Source of the DNA: Sweltsa coloradensis | Lineage: Eukaryota; Arthropoda; Insecta; Plecoptera; Chloroperlidae | Reading direction: 5' to 3' | DNA length: 64,000 nucleotides | Assembly: GCA_024449915.1 (NCBI GenBank) | Contig: JAMZAV010000891.1 | Coordinates: 186,001-250,000, forward strand | Part shown: in pieces, positions 11,139 to 24,420 of the stretch | How positions within the stretch are numbered: the stretch's first letter is position 1 | How the letters are laid out: every line of letters begins with the position of its first letter | Made by a program: the position numbers and the translations under genes | The notes under the pieces: generated by a model | What the model saw: only the letters and a program-made list of their open reading frames with translations | What the model was told of the DNA's origin: nothing | The model's database searches: none

Positions 11139-11640
11139 AGTGTTGTAAAAGTTACTTTTGTAAAGTCATTGAATTACAGTTACAGTTACTGTATTTACAT
11201 TGTATTTACATTTATTTATTTGCTTTCAGGTATATAAAGTGTTGTATGGTGACAAGGTCCAATACTAACATTTAAAATTACTAAATAACACAGTTTCAAA
11301 ATATTACAAATTTATAAATTTTCGAAAGAACTTTTAAAATGCATTAGCCCATTTTTCTGTACAGTGCTCTCAGGTAACAAATTCTATTCAGATACTGTTC
11401 AATTAATAAATGAAAATTTCCAACATCTGTCTTAATAATAATATCTCTTTTAAATTTCCAATCGTGATCCCCCCTACCTTAATAAATCCCCATTTTAAGG
11501 AAACTATTGATTTATTTTTATTACCATAGTAACTGAGTGACAGTCACAGATACAGTTACTTTATGAAATACTTATTGAATTACTTTTGTTACTTTATGAA
11601 ATTTCTTAAAAATGCAATTACTATGACGAACAGGAAATTC
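11139..11640. mobile_element. Possible hAT-type non-autonomous element remnant
   Basis: CAGTGTTGTAAAAGTTAC at about 11139 has the look of a hAT terminal repeat followed by GTTAC-rich subterminal sequence; similar ACAGTTAC/GTTACTTT motifs recur to about 11630. No matching right terminus or target duplication was found. Confidence 0.3.
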
Positions 11641-14600
11641 GTTGTTATTATTTATTGTTGTCATGTTGTCTCAGCAGAGCGTCGGTGAATGAAGTTCTCT
11701 GATACAAGTAAGTAGCCTACAAGAAAAACTTTATCAGGTCTTTACTTCATATATTTCTGTGGGAACATATGCTTATTCTAATTTGTATCTGTGTTTCTCT
11801 TTTATTAATAACTTTTATAACTGAAAACAAAACAAACACAAAGTTCCAGCATGTAAATTGGATTGTTTTCCCGTGATGGTATACGAACAAAGCTGGGATT
11901 TCGGTTTTGTGGTTCTTGCATGGGAGATGTTTGGTTTCACTTTCAGTTTTACTTGGGGCCTCTCAGCCAGTGACATTCACGGATTAGGCTTAGGCTTATA
12001 CCGTCTTCTTTCCGCCACGAAATATCGCCATGTCCGACCGGAAAGTATATTTCTTTCCACTCTATCTCCCAGGGTTTCACTACTCCTTGTCGACGTCCAA
12101 CTGAAACGCGCCCTCGGCCCAATTTGTTTCCTCTGTATCATCCCTAGACATCGAAGCAGCCGGCGGAACGTGAACATCTGGGAGTGAAATGTTATTATAT
12201 CTGCATGATCTTCATCCCCATCCGAACACAATATATTTAAAGCAGTCAGAGAGAAGTATTTTGAAGAAAATGATTTAAAATGTAAGCCCAGCCCGAAGAT
12301 ATATTTATAAATCTCACGTCACATTTTTTGGAATCGAATGTTCGTTTTCTTCAATGCTTACAGTCAGTATACTAGCTGTCATTCAAGACTTACACACATA
12401 CGAAAAGTCCAAAGCCTCTCGACAAAATGCCTTGAAAAAACTTGGGACGAAATTGTTTGCGACAGATGACATAATTGAATTTCTCTTTCGAATAAATAAA
12501 AGCATAGTTTGAATTCCTTTCTACATATTTCTGCGTGATTTAGGTTAGGATTCAAAATTAATAATAAAGTCAAAAAGAACATTGTATAGTTCATACCAAT
12601 TGCAAGCTCTATGCACATACTTTTACGTACATTTTCGCACATGGAGAATAAATCCCGAACAAAAAGAATTGAGTAACATTTCTCCTGGTAAAATTGCAAA
12701 TTTGTTTCCTTACTACACAGTTGTAAAATGTTCAGTTTTAAAGATTGTTTTAAAATTTATCTATTTATGTATAATTAAATACTTTCAAAGAACCATTAGA
12801 GGTCATACGAAGTTACGAACGTAACAAACAGGAGGAAAAACTAAAGACAACAGCTGCATGCCAGATCTTATTAAAACACAATCAACAGTAAAACGTTTTC
12901 ATGGGCATTTAAAATATCTTGTGGATTGTGGTTGTTTGTTGGTAAACTTTAGACGGCATCTGGAGAAAGAATTGCAGCTCTCTGTAAAAAGTGGAAAATA
13001 AGAGCAAATAATGTCCCAGCGCGAGCTACGATAAACTCGACGAGACTTGACGTCTGTCGCAGACGGCGGGGGTAAATATTCAATTCCCTGCATCACACAG
13101 AAGTGTGTCAGCAGTTAGGCCGTAGGTCGAGGGCAGTCAGATGGTGGGGCGTTAAACGTTCTGGCTCAAGTGGTGGGTCTAGAAGTGAGTGGTTGAGGGG
13201 TTAGAGAGGGGTAGAGATATTCTCGCACCATGCATACAATATTACGTCGACGTGTAGACTCCATGACGTTATATGTGCATATGTCACCCTCACATTTTGA
13301 CCTCACAATCAAAGTGACTCGAAAAGTGATATGGTAGTTTTGGGTTTGAACTCAGTGCCAGTAATAGTATTACTTGAAATATGTCTAGGTCAGATTGAAG
13401 GTTTAGCTTTGTTTCAATATTCATGTTAGAGAAAAATATGAAATACAAATTTATAGCTACATTGTCGCAATGTAAGTTTTAACTTAACATGGGGATTTTA
13501 AATGCATGAGAGCTATATCTACAATACTTGTTAAATAAAAATGATAATTCTCAGAATGTATAAATTTACGCCATGACACGAGAATCGAGATTATCGAGAG
13601 AAAAATTATAAAATGGAATTGTATACATTGCATACAAATTGTTTATTAATAGAATATTTTGTATTTTGGAACTTCAGATTTCTTTATTATTTTGAATTAT
13701 TTTTCGAATATGTAGTAAAACATATATTTCATTTAATGTTTTGATTTTTCTGCGCAGACATCGATAGTATGACAGATGACACATTTCTAAAAGAAGTAAT
13801 TGTCATTTCGTATTACAACCGTCACAGTAGCCTAGCTGTGATCGTGGTATACGACTTCTCATGTGTTAAAGAAAGTCTTGCTTAGCACAACAGATCAGCA
13901 CAGTTTTTATTAACTTGAATATGACTCATCAGCAAATCGGCCGAATATTGCAAGGGTTGGTTTCTGTGGCACAACCGCACTATTAACTCAATGGCGGAAC
14001 TAATGGAAAATTGAATACTTATATGCACAAAAAAAACTACGATTGAGACGATTTTTACGTTTTTTTAAAACTCATGTTTCTTCGACAAATATCTGTAGCA
14101 AGAAACACATCTTCTGATAACATTTCTTTGAGTGTAGATTTTAATTTAAATTTTTTCCTCTCACTGTATATTGTACTTTGTTCAGTATAATAAAACATGT
14201 TTTATACTTAAAACTGCACCACACACATCACATAGGGGAGGGTCTTTACCTCTTAGAAGATATCCATGAATGAGATTTGTAATGTCCGATTCCCAGGCGT
14301 AAAGGATATGATCATTTTTAGCAATTTTTTTTTTATTAAACTGTTTTTTTAAAAATTTATTTGTGAATGTTTTGTTTGATTTAAAACTTTATTTTTAGCA
14401 ATTCTTTTCAGTGTAACTTGTAGTATTTTTATAAATTTTATTGACATATTGTATTATTTGATAAAACTATGTTTTTTTATTTATGTTAAGTATGCAGAAA
14501 GAGGGTTATTCACTATTACTAAAAGTCATTATGCTATTTCTGTTTGTTCGCATTCCGATATTTATACACCATGGTAAATGTTGATAATGCAAGAAGAAAG

Positions 14601-15641
14601 TGCGAGGGGTTTTATGAAATAAATATAAATCAGAACACATTTTAAAGCTCTTTCAGTGGCATTCAAAGAGCTTAACCTCTGGCTTAACTGCGCAGCATAC
14701 ATCTCTAGCGTAGACATCATTAGAGCTTACGAAGCTCTTAGCGTTGAAAAAGATGTGAAAATAAAAACAGGACGATAATAGAATATTTATCGAACACCAA
14801 TGAACGAACATCACTTGAATTAATAATTCCCTAAATATTCTTCTGAAAGCTCTTCATTCGCAACAACTCCGTATGCAAAGCAGGGCGAGATTGCTTGGCG
14901 TCTCTGCCGCGGGAAGATATTTTAATTCAATGAGAGAGCCGCGCTTCAATATTTATATCCGTCCCGAACCAAAGATGTGAAGGAAATCCTGATTCTTACA
15001 CATTTCTAATAATCCGTGCATAGCGTGTCGGCAAACTGAACTTTGAGATAATCAAATTACTTCTACAATTTTAAACTTCAGAGAGATTTCAGACGAAGAT
15101 GGCGTCTTCAGTTTTTCTGTGCTGTGATGTTGATGGGAGCAGGGGGTGGGAGGGGGGTTAGATAGGAGGGTAGATAGGAGGGGGATAGTTTACTGCCTGT
15201 ACGGAAGCGACCTGGGCACATAGAATATAAACCCACACGCTGATGACAACAATCTTGTTATTTTCTTCTGCTCAAATGACAGAATAGAAAGGGGGAAACG
15301 TGAATTTAATAATACGTATATAATACAAAGTATAATAAAAACGAAAGTATTATTGGACGAGTACTATACCATGTTACACGAGGCCGTATGCTCGCTAGCT
15401 TTCGTAACTCGTAATAATCTTGGTTGGTTTACTCACACACATCTCTTCCCTCTTTTATAGAAAACCTCGCTATCTTTTCATACCGATTATAATCTATCTC
15501 TAGCTCATATTGAACTTCCATATTCAAGATCCTTCAATATCATGCTCACATTTTTTTAAATAAAAATACAAAAAGTCTAAATCAGTTTTTTCTTTTCATT
15601 TTTCTTTTTTGATATTTTTTAAACTTTTTTCTTTTTTCCCT
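11641..15641. other. Non-coding stretch, nothing recognised
   Basis: AT-rich with short random reading frames. A G-rich patch at about 13130-13215 and another at about 15130-15190 stand out in composition only. Confidence 0.6.
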
Positions 15642-15673
<32 letters not shown>

Positions 15674-15674
15674 T

Positions 15675-15738
<64 letters not shown>

Positions 15739-15740
15739 TC
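15642..15740. repeat. (TTTC)n microsatellite
   Basis: About 24 nearly perfect TTTC units. Confidence 0.95.
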
Positions 15741-16137
15741 CTTTTCTTTTTTTTTTAATTTCCCACCCTTTTTTAATTTAATTCATTAGTTAATTGAATT
15801 TAATATCCTTTTTGAATTTGTTACCAAAATCCTTGTCTTTTAATACATTGTTGTTGTAGTATTTCAAATATTTACTTAACTGTTATTCATTGCTGTATCT
15901 GCATCTATGTAAGTAGATTTATTTCTTTGTCCTCCTTTGTAATCAGTTTTTTAACTTTCAAAAAAATCTAAATACTCCATTTACGAATTCCTATATTATT
16001 TGTGTACTGTTATCTACCTCAGATTCACTGCCTATAATTTTCAAAGTAGGTAATCTTAGTTTTATTATGTTTTCAATTTCTTTCATATTTCATCATATGT
16101 ATGTACCATGATATTGTCACCCCATTCATTACCACCG

Positions 16138-16400
16138 ATGGACGTAGCTCAAGCCAAGCACGAGCCTATGATTCGGAAGGTCCCGGTTTCGATACCTTCC
16201 AACGGTAATCCTGACTGGAAGTTGTTCCAAGGAATCTCTTCAGTCGTGTATGCTAATGATAATGCAAGGGATTGAGTCTTCTTTAAGCACCCCCCCCCCT
16301 TCTCCCTCTTAAGATGAACACCAGTAAACCTACTGCACACCTAAAGAGGGGGGTGCAATTGCACCGTGGTCCGTGGCATATTCACCATATTTACCACGGT
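16138..16400 (+). mobile_element. tRNA-derived SINE, family B
   Basis: Head with A-box-like TAGCTCAAGCC and B-box-like GGTTTCGATACC at the tRNA distance, then a body shared with 50425-50640 (AATGCAAGGGATTGAGTC, CACCTAAAGAGGGG, GCAATTGCACCGTGG). Confidence 0.7.
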
Positions 16401-16504
16401 TATGTTTTTATATTTGTTATTATCAAATCAGATGAAATAAATATATCCGTATTATTTTTGTTGTCACCAAATTCAGCCGCTCTAGCCCGTGTTAAAGTAA
16501 ATGT

Positions 16505-17705
16505 GTCTCGTTGGTCTTGTTGTTAGCGTATCTGCTTACAATGCAGATGTTCAAGGATTCGACTCCCACTTAATGCAGAAGTTTTTAACCTCTGATTTGG
16601 ACTAAAGTCCATTAGTTCGTGCCTTTGTTTGTAAACGGTGACTTTTTGGAGCGTCCTAGCAACGAAACACATAATAAATTCAGAGTTGATCTGAATCGGC
16701 CTTGTTGATTCTGGCGTTGATCCGCGGGTGTTCGCACTGTCCATACAACTGATTGCTATATAAATATCGATCTTTGGTTGGTTATCGCTCACTCGTCGAT
16801 TGCGTCGGGGCCTACAGGGTTGACTCAGTCGCTTTGATTTACTGTCCCCCACTGAAAATCAGTTATACTAGGAAAACGCTAAAGTCCCGCCGCGTTGATG
16901 GGTGAGCTTTTTAAAAATTTTAGTTGTGTGGGATATCTTTACTTTAGCAAGTGCTTTGTTTTGCTGCCTACGCATTGTAGGTGATTGTTGTCAAGTTTCT
17001 ATTGTTACCTGTCAATTGGTATTATTTACCGTAAAAAACTTATATAAAAAGCTTTATTTCTATGGATTCTGGCTAACTTTTTCAACTTTTTTTTTTCAAA
17101 AGATACTACATCACCATAACCTTAATGTCCATGTATAATATGAACGTTGTAGCCCCACCCGTTTGGTCAGAGTTGGCCCAAACGGCACGAAAATATCACA
17201 CACAAAATCAAAAAACTTATATTAAAAGCTTTATTTTTATGGATTGTGGCTAGTTTTTTCAACTTTTTCTTTCAAAAGGTACTACATCACCATAACCTTA
17301 ATGTCCATGTATAATATGAACGTTGTAGCCCCACCCGTTTGGTCAGAATTGACCCAAATGTCACGAAAATATCGCACTAAAACTCGAAAAAAATCGTAAA
17401 AGTACGATATTCATGAGAAATATTTCTTCGATTGTGCCCAAAAACAATACACCTCTAAGTTCAGAGATTTCGAAGGTCCTGTCAAATTTTCATCAAGATC
17501 GGATATGCCGTTTGCCTGGTAGAGAGTTAACAAACAGACAGAAAAACAAACAAACAAAAAAACAAAAAACAAAAAAACAAAAAAACAAAAAAAAAACACC
17601 CGAGCTAAATTTTTTGGGGGTCAGTGAAATTGAAGTCTTCGCTTCGCTCATCCAATAACTGAGTGGGTAAACTCTAAATAATTACAATTTATTATTTATT
17701 TATGA
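16505..17705 (+). mobile_element. tRNA-derived SINE, family A, interrupted by a Helentron-like insertion
   Basis: Head at 16505 (CTCGTTGGTCTTGTTGTTAG, then GGATTCGACTCCCAC). The body runs to 16867 and resumes at 17655 (AACTGAGTGGGTAAACTC), so the two SINE parts are separated by the element 16868-17654. Comparison with the copy at 6214-6629 and the tail at 44630-44662 supports one original SINE of about 410 bp. Confidence 0.75.
16868..17654 (-). mobile_element. Helentron-like non-autonomous element, long family copy 1
   Basis: On the minus strand it starts TGGATGAGCG and ends with the inverted GCTCA(T/C)CCA, the stem-loop AACGC...GCGTT and TTTTCCTAG; flanks are T and T on that strand. The internal block containing CCACCCGTTTGGTCAGA is duplicated in tandem (about 17038-17215 and 17216-17390). 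An A/C-rich microsatellite follows the block CGTTTGCCTGGTAGAGAG. No coding capacity. Confidence 0.75.
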
Positions 17706-20700
17706 AGGCCGTGTGAACGTACAGCACAGGCAACAACAAATGTGGTTCACGGCACGATCTAAACCGAACTCGAGTGCAAATTTAAAAACTTTTTGTCGGA
17801 AACGATTTAATGTTCTCAAACTTCCGGAACGAGAAGTGTGTTCCTCTCTATTTATCTGTGGTTTCCATCCTCCGACCTGGAGGGCGCTTGTATTTGCATA
17901 CATACGAGCGCTGGAGGACTCGAGCCGGTTATATGGGACAACGACGAGCCTTGAGTGGACGTGGTATTGGAAAAACAGTCAAACTTGTTTAACGTACTTA
18001 TAGGACGCGGGGAATATATTACCGTTTAGCAGACTACGATATAGGCAACTAACTATATATTCGAATATATTTCACGTGTTTTTACCACTGCGACCAGTTA
18101 AAAATGGACAAGTTTAAGCCCAGGTATAATGTATTACTTTGTACGGGCCTGTAAGCCTATACATCATACTTTACTAGTACTTATTAGAGAAGAATATAAA
18201 TCAGCCGATGTTCAGGAACATTTATCATTATTAGAAAAGTTTGATTAAGGTCTTAACTCGCTTTAAAAGAGTTTGGAGTGAGTAAAATCTCGTGAACATT
18301 GCCTAATTTACAGTATGCACGCCACCTAAGTAGCTAGACGAGAATCCCATGGCTAAATAATTTGAGTAACAACAGCATTATTAACAAGCAAAACCGTTAT
18401 CATTTTTTATAGTTTTGTAGTTTTGTTTTGTAGTTTTTGTCTAGTGAGTGTTCGAAATATAGGCAAATAGACAAATACGTCTAGTAGACTCAAGTCCAGG
18501 CCTACTTACTTTTCAACGGGATCTATGTTGTTTGAATTGAAAAATTAATCCTGAACTCTGTTGAATGAATCATGAAAAATGAATTAAAATGAATAAAATA
18601 ATTATAATTGCAATTTTAAAATGGGAATCTACAATGAGTTTCTTGAATTCACATTCAAACACATTCAAACATTCAAGCATAATTCTTCTACACAGATTAA
18701 ATTATCGGACTGTTTGTGTTTGAAGAAGTTCAAGATAGCGTCAAGGGCATGTGCACGAGGGGCTAGCGCGGAGGCGAGGGTGGGATTTTCCATTTTCCAT
18801 ATTTCTGGGCTTATGTCTGACAGTCCCTATTGTTTAAGTCTATTTCCAATCCCCAATTTCAATGTAAAAGTTAAAATTGTTCACTCACAAATCTTTTGAA
18901 GATTTTGTGTGCTTCTTATTATACTAATGTTCTATTTCTATAGCCTATCATATACCATTTCATATTGTATTGTCATTTTTTCATCTCTTCAAACTGTATG
19001 TACACTCGGTGTCAGAAGTATGTTTGTACATCAAACCTGAACACTTGCACTTTTCCCGCGCTATCCTCATCGACTCCTCTAAAAAAACTTCCGCTGTGTT
19101 TGTTGTCTGTTTCAACTCCCCTCGCGAGACCTCGTTCTCACGTCCAGCTAGCTCTATGGCTGTAACACGGCCATATCGTATTGTGAAAATCTTCCCCCAA
19201 CCCAGGAAATATTGAGTTTATCAAAGTGGTTTATTAGCGTCTTCTAGGCGTCGCGACGCTGCTCTTCTAATCACATCAACCAAGTATTACCAACCCTTGC
19301 AAGACGGTGGTAATGCTACAAGGGTGGCCTGATTGCCTGATATATCTAGCAGGCGGTGTACACAAGGTATCTGATTGGCTGGCGTCATATGACGTCACAC
19401 GTCCCACCGCCAACTTTATAGAGACGAACGTGACTCTTACTAACAAACAAAGTTTGGTCTTTTTAAAGTTATCACCTAGATTACAGAGTCAGTGTTGCGA
19501 GAAAATAAGGTTAGGAGTTGTTTAATGAAGGGTGAAACCCCTGCTAACTCAATGATGCAGGACATTTACTTTGGATAGAAAACATCTAAAAAAAGGATTG
19601 TAATCTTGCTTAAAACTTGAATTGACCTTTTATATAATGAACCTGTTAAATACTTATTGTGTTACAGAAATAACTTTTACAAAATCCTACTTGAACTTCA
19701 AAATAATGATAATGATATTAGCAACATTTAAACGATGTCTCTAAAATATACCGACATTTTCATCTTTGGTTCGGAATATATAGTAGAATTGAACGTTGTG
19801 GTAGCATTTTCAATATAGTAAGTTTGAAGATCATTAAAACCTGATTATATAAGTACATTTTTGATAATATCGTATCGATTTAATCATATTATATGTCCGA
19901 AACACACAGTTAAACTTAAAGATAACAATAAAACCTTCTCTGCCGATACAGTTCAAGGAGCGATGGGAAGTGTCTAACAGTGTACAGAAGGTGTCTGGAC
20001 AGTACAGTGGTGTCAAACTTCAGACGTGTATTTATGAATGTGGTGTGTACTGAGCAAGCACAATGCGGTGTGTCCATGTGTTGCTGAAGGGAAGGGATGA
20101 CTGTGGGTTTAGTTCTGCGACCGCGGTAAAGCGAGTAGTGGTTTGGATAAAGTAAGTTTCTGTACGAAATTATTAATTATAATCAAATGGAAGAAGGTTT
20201 GCATGGAAAAACACCATTATTTCCTCACCATACATTCGGTAACTAATAAGTTGTTCCCATAACAATACAGGAGAATTACAATTTTTAACACTAAAATTAT
20301 AAATATTGTACAATGCAAATCAACACGTAATAAAGATGGTATCATGTAGATTTAAATCACATGTGAAAGAATAAATAAAAATGTATAAATGAATGGTTAT
20401 GCGACATTATAGTTGATGCCGTAAAATGATAAGCAAATGTGAGCGTATTGTAGTGAAATAATATGGATCTAGTTTATACAGTAAAATTGCTGGAGGATTG
20501 TGATCTTTAGTCATTTTATTCCGATAACCTAGATTTGTATTAAACAAATGTTTGAACTGGATCGCACTGAATAAATCAACTTGAACCCACAGGTTCGTTT
20601 CCTGAATCCTAATGTAAACGCGGTTTAATGGGAATTCCACAAATTGGAACTCGTCGTGTTGTGGATTCTCCATTTTGTCGAATTTTTGGTCTGATTTCAA

Positions 20701-23355
20701 GGTAGGATTGTATAAGGTGCATTATTTATTTTGCAACCGTGTGTTGATATAGTTGAACGATTCTTTAATAACGTTTCTGTGAAATATGTTAGTGATAATA
20801 GTAACAGTTCATTTCACCAGATATCATGTCCGTTTGTCCTCGCTAACCACAGTTCCGTCTCTATGAACACTAACAAAACCTACTACGCACGTAACTAAAG
20901 AGCTCATTTCACGCGCTTTCAAATTTCTCAGACAATTTTAATCACATCCATTTGTGATTTAGTTAAACATTAATTATGAAGGCATCTATCACAGCACTTT
21001 TCCATTAATTGATTATAGAAAATAAACAAAAAATTAATTCAATATTCTAGAAGTTTGAATCTGCAGTCAAAATGGTAAAAACGCCCAAATAACTACGCAT
21101 TTTCTGATTGATCTATGATAAATATTGAAAATCTGATATGATAATAAGCGTACATGTGTCTTTCATTATCAAGTATGCCACATTGTACTAAGATGTAATG
21201 ATTTAAAGCTACAGGACAAGGATTATTGCGCCGAACATCAAATCCTCTCTTGATTTGCAGTAAATAATCGCATCGGTGGTAAACTAAATTTTATCCAAAC
21301 ACATTTTACTGTGCAAATAAATTCATATTTACAGTAATCTACGTTTACAATCGTAGCTTCTCACATTACGGTTTGAGCATATTGCACCCATGAGTAGGAG
21401 AGAGACAGACACATAGGCACAATGGTTTTCTCTGCATACGTTATTGACACATAGAACATACAACAGTTATTGGTGTGTGATATGGATTGTAGACTGATAA
21501 AAATAAAAAAATAACACGCCAGTGTTGTTTACTGGGGGGGGGGGGGGGAGGCACAAGAGGTTTCCAAAACTCGCATTAAAAACAATATTTTATATTTCAT
21601 GAAGAGTGTTTCAATAACACGCATGGTAATGAATACAGAAGTGTCATAAAATAATTATTACCGAACCAAACTGAGTAAACAAACTGAAATAATTTAACGA
21701 ACTTGTTTGCAAGAGCATAATTAATGCCACCATTATACTCCGATAAAATACTGCGTTTTATCTAAAAATAATATTTACCATCATCTAAAAGAATAAGAGA
21801 ATTCGAATGAATATACTCAACCCCAAGGCGGAATAACTCTGTCCACCAACTGAATACTAAACGGCCCTTCCGGTGGTTTGTGCAACCATTGATGAGCAAA
21901 CGAACTCTGAATTTAAAATATTATGATTTAAATAATGTTATGGAATATTTCTCCACGTACATTATTTTCTATGAAGTCGGATAATTTATGAGCTCCGCAT
22001 GAAAGATGAATAATTTAAAGATAACGTTGACAACAATACTCAAATGTCAACAGTTAACACAACTATTTAAATTACAATCCTTATAGCGAAGTTAAAATGA
22101 GTATGCAACGCATTAAATTATACGTCTAAGCATTTAATGAAATGTAATATGATATTTTAAACGTCCGGCCACAGGCATTTCATGACGTTCAATAATATGT
22201 GATTACTAAAGAATGTTTTCCATCATTTAAATTCCGTATATTTAGCATTAATTTTGTTAAAATAAGCAATTTTGAAGCATCTTTTTTTCCTTCCCACAAA
22301 AAAACTAAATTGTGGGGTGTTTCTTGCATTTCTAATAATAAATGAATATGATGAATATAGGAACATTTCAATTCAATATAGTCACGTAAAATGCTAGAAT
22401 ACATTGCTAAACTAGTTTTTGATGTATCAAAAACATTACTTTTAGTAAAATTAGCATTTTGTAGTGTCAAAATAAGCATTTTGTAGCATCAAAACCAAAA
22501 ACGCTTTTAGTGAAATGTATTACTTCATAACATTATGGATGGAGTAGTTTATAGTTTAAACAGGTACTGGAGTGTCCAAAATAGTAAGTGAAGATACTTC
22601 ATCATCATGATTGTCAAAGAAGAACACACAAATCAAATCACATCGTGCATTACTCTTGGTGGAGGTGCCGGGTACGGAAAATGAGAGTTACCCCCACCGT
22701 CACCCGAAGGGTCACCAAAAACATTATGTTACCATCCTTGTTGAAGGGCAATATTGACAATAACACAGTGTTCGGTGTTCATCGTGAGACGTGAGTCACG
22801 CGCAGACGGACGGACAGAAAAGTGAGGCTTATAGATTCGCTCCCCAATATCATATATATGTATTGTTTTAAAAATAGTAGTAATGCCTACAGAAAACATG
22901 ATGAATAGAACGTTATAGTCAGTAAAATTAAAATTTTAAATCAAAGTAGAGAATAATAATTGTATTGGCTTGTTATCAATGTTCGTCTTCACTCTTCCAC
23001 AACCACGAGAAAACTTTCTTGCGGCTGCCGGAGGTAAATTAAAAAGCGAGATTGTTTTAAGCTACTAGTACAGAAATCACATTTTTTAAGGAAGGAAGTA
23101 TGTTTTTTAATTGAATGGTGTATTTGAATTGGAAACAACGAAAACGAGTGCGATGTTCCACTATGGGCCCACTTTGAGCACGCTCTGCCTAGGCGTGGAT
23201 TGCGACGCTAGAGAGAGTGATATAAATGATAAACAGTCTAGTGGAAAATTAAATTTCCTGCATGAAGTATTCGAAAACATGACTCGCTTTTACACCGTTT
23301 CGCCGGCGCATTCATCACAGAAACCGATCTTTATTGATTTTGATTGATCGTATCC
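17706..23355. other. Non-coding stretch, little recognised
   Basis: No coding sequence supported. A G run of 15 lies at 21534-21548. At 22657-22674 there is a copy of the GGTGGAGGTGCCGGGT motif, and at 22765-22815 a block with CGTGAGTCACGCGCAGACGG that recurs near 40095 and 45450; both are repeat debris of unknown family. Confidence 0.55.
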
Positions 23356-23358
23356 AGA

Positions 23359-23534
23359 GAATTCTCCCTACACTACACTGGGCCCTGTATACAGTGAGGG
23401 ACAGAATTCTCCCTACACTCACTGGCCTGTATACAGTGAGGGACAGAATTCTCCCTACACTACACTGGGCCTGTATACAGTGAGGGACAGAATTCTCCCT
23501 ACACTACACTGGGCCCTGTATACAACGAGGGACA
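23359..23534. repeat. 45-bp tandem repeat, four copies
   Basis: GAATTCTCCCTACAC...CTGTATACAGTGAGGGACA repeated with starts at 23359, 23404, 23446 and 23490; copies 2 and 3 carry small deletions. Confidence 0.9.
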
Positions 23535-24274
23535 TGTTTCAGAGTACGGTTCTCGTTTCTGCGGACACGTTCGTTTCCACGCAAGTGTTACTGCAAATAC
23601 GACGCAAACATACCGAGTAAGTTTCACATGTATTTATTTATTTTTATTTTATATATATTTTTTTTAATATGACGCCTTAGCATGGCCCAACTCAAATTTT
23701 TTTTTTTTAATTTTGGCCCAAAAATGCGGGCACTTAGGTGTTGATGATTTCTGTTGAATGGTTGGTAATATCATTACCAAATTTTGCATGGATGTTAATA
23801 AAGTACTTTTCTTTTGATATCCACACTTGGTTGCAAAAAATAAGCCTAGATTCATTGCGAGACATAAGTCCAAAACGTGAAAAACTGGGAAATCCAAAAC
23901 ATGGTTTCAATTCTGGAATTTCCCACCAAACCGTGTATCGTACGATTAAACCAAATTAACCTACGCGTTCACATTGATTTAACGTTGATATGCAAATTCT
24001 GAGTTAAAAAAATTCCCGGTTGACCAAAATGGAGTAAATTTCGGTGATTTCACTAATTTTTTAATTCAAAATCAATGAATTAATTTAGGAATACGCATAC
24101 TGGATATCATATATTTATTCTTTATTAACGTTAGTGTGAAATTTGATAACGGTGTTATAAACAGTTTACCCGAAAAAAAAAACAAATAACAGAAAGCTGA
24201 GCGCCTGAACTCGTCTCCGCGCCAGCCTCAGCGACTCCTCTTAATTCCTCTGCAACAGAAATCATATTTGGCAA

Positions 24275-24420
24275 GCGCAAGACTAATTCGGGAGGTCACG
24301 GGTTCGAATTCCGTCCCCGGCAATCATGACTGAGATGTTTTCCAGGTTTTCTTCAAGACTAATCTTAATAAAAAATTGCGTAGTTAGACACCTGAAGAGA
24401 GACATGGGCAGGAAATTAAA
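24275..24420 (+). mobile_element. tRNA-derived SINE, family B, partial
   Basis: ATTCGGGAGGTCACGGGTTC around a B-box-like GGGTTCGAATTCC, then CCGGCAATCATGACTGAG and AGACACCTGAAGAG as in the copy at 50425. Confidence 0.65.

Noticed and set aside
17411..17658. Frames on both strands with FHQDRICRLPGRE, seen again at 31549-31851
   Set aside because: They fall in the same part of Helentron-like copies, run into A-rich microsatellite and are broken in other copies; no codon-level conservation is evident.
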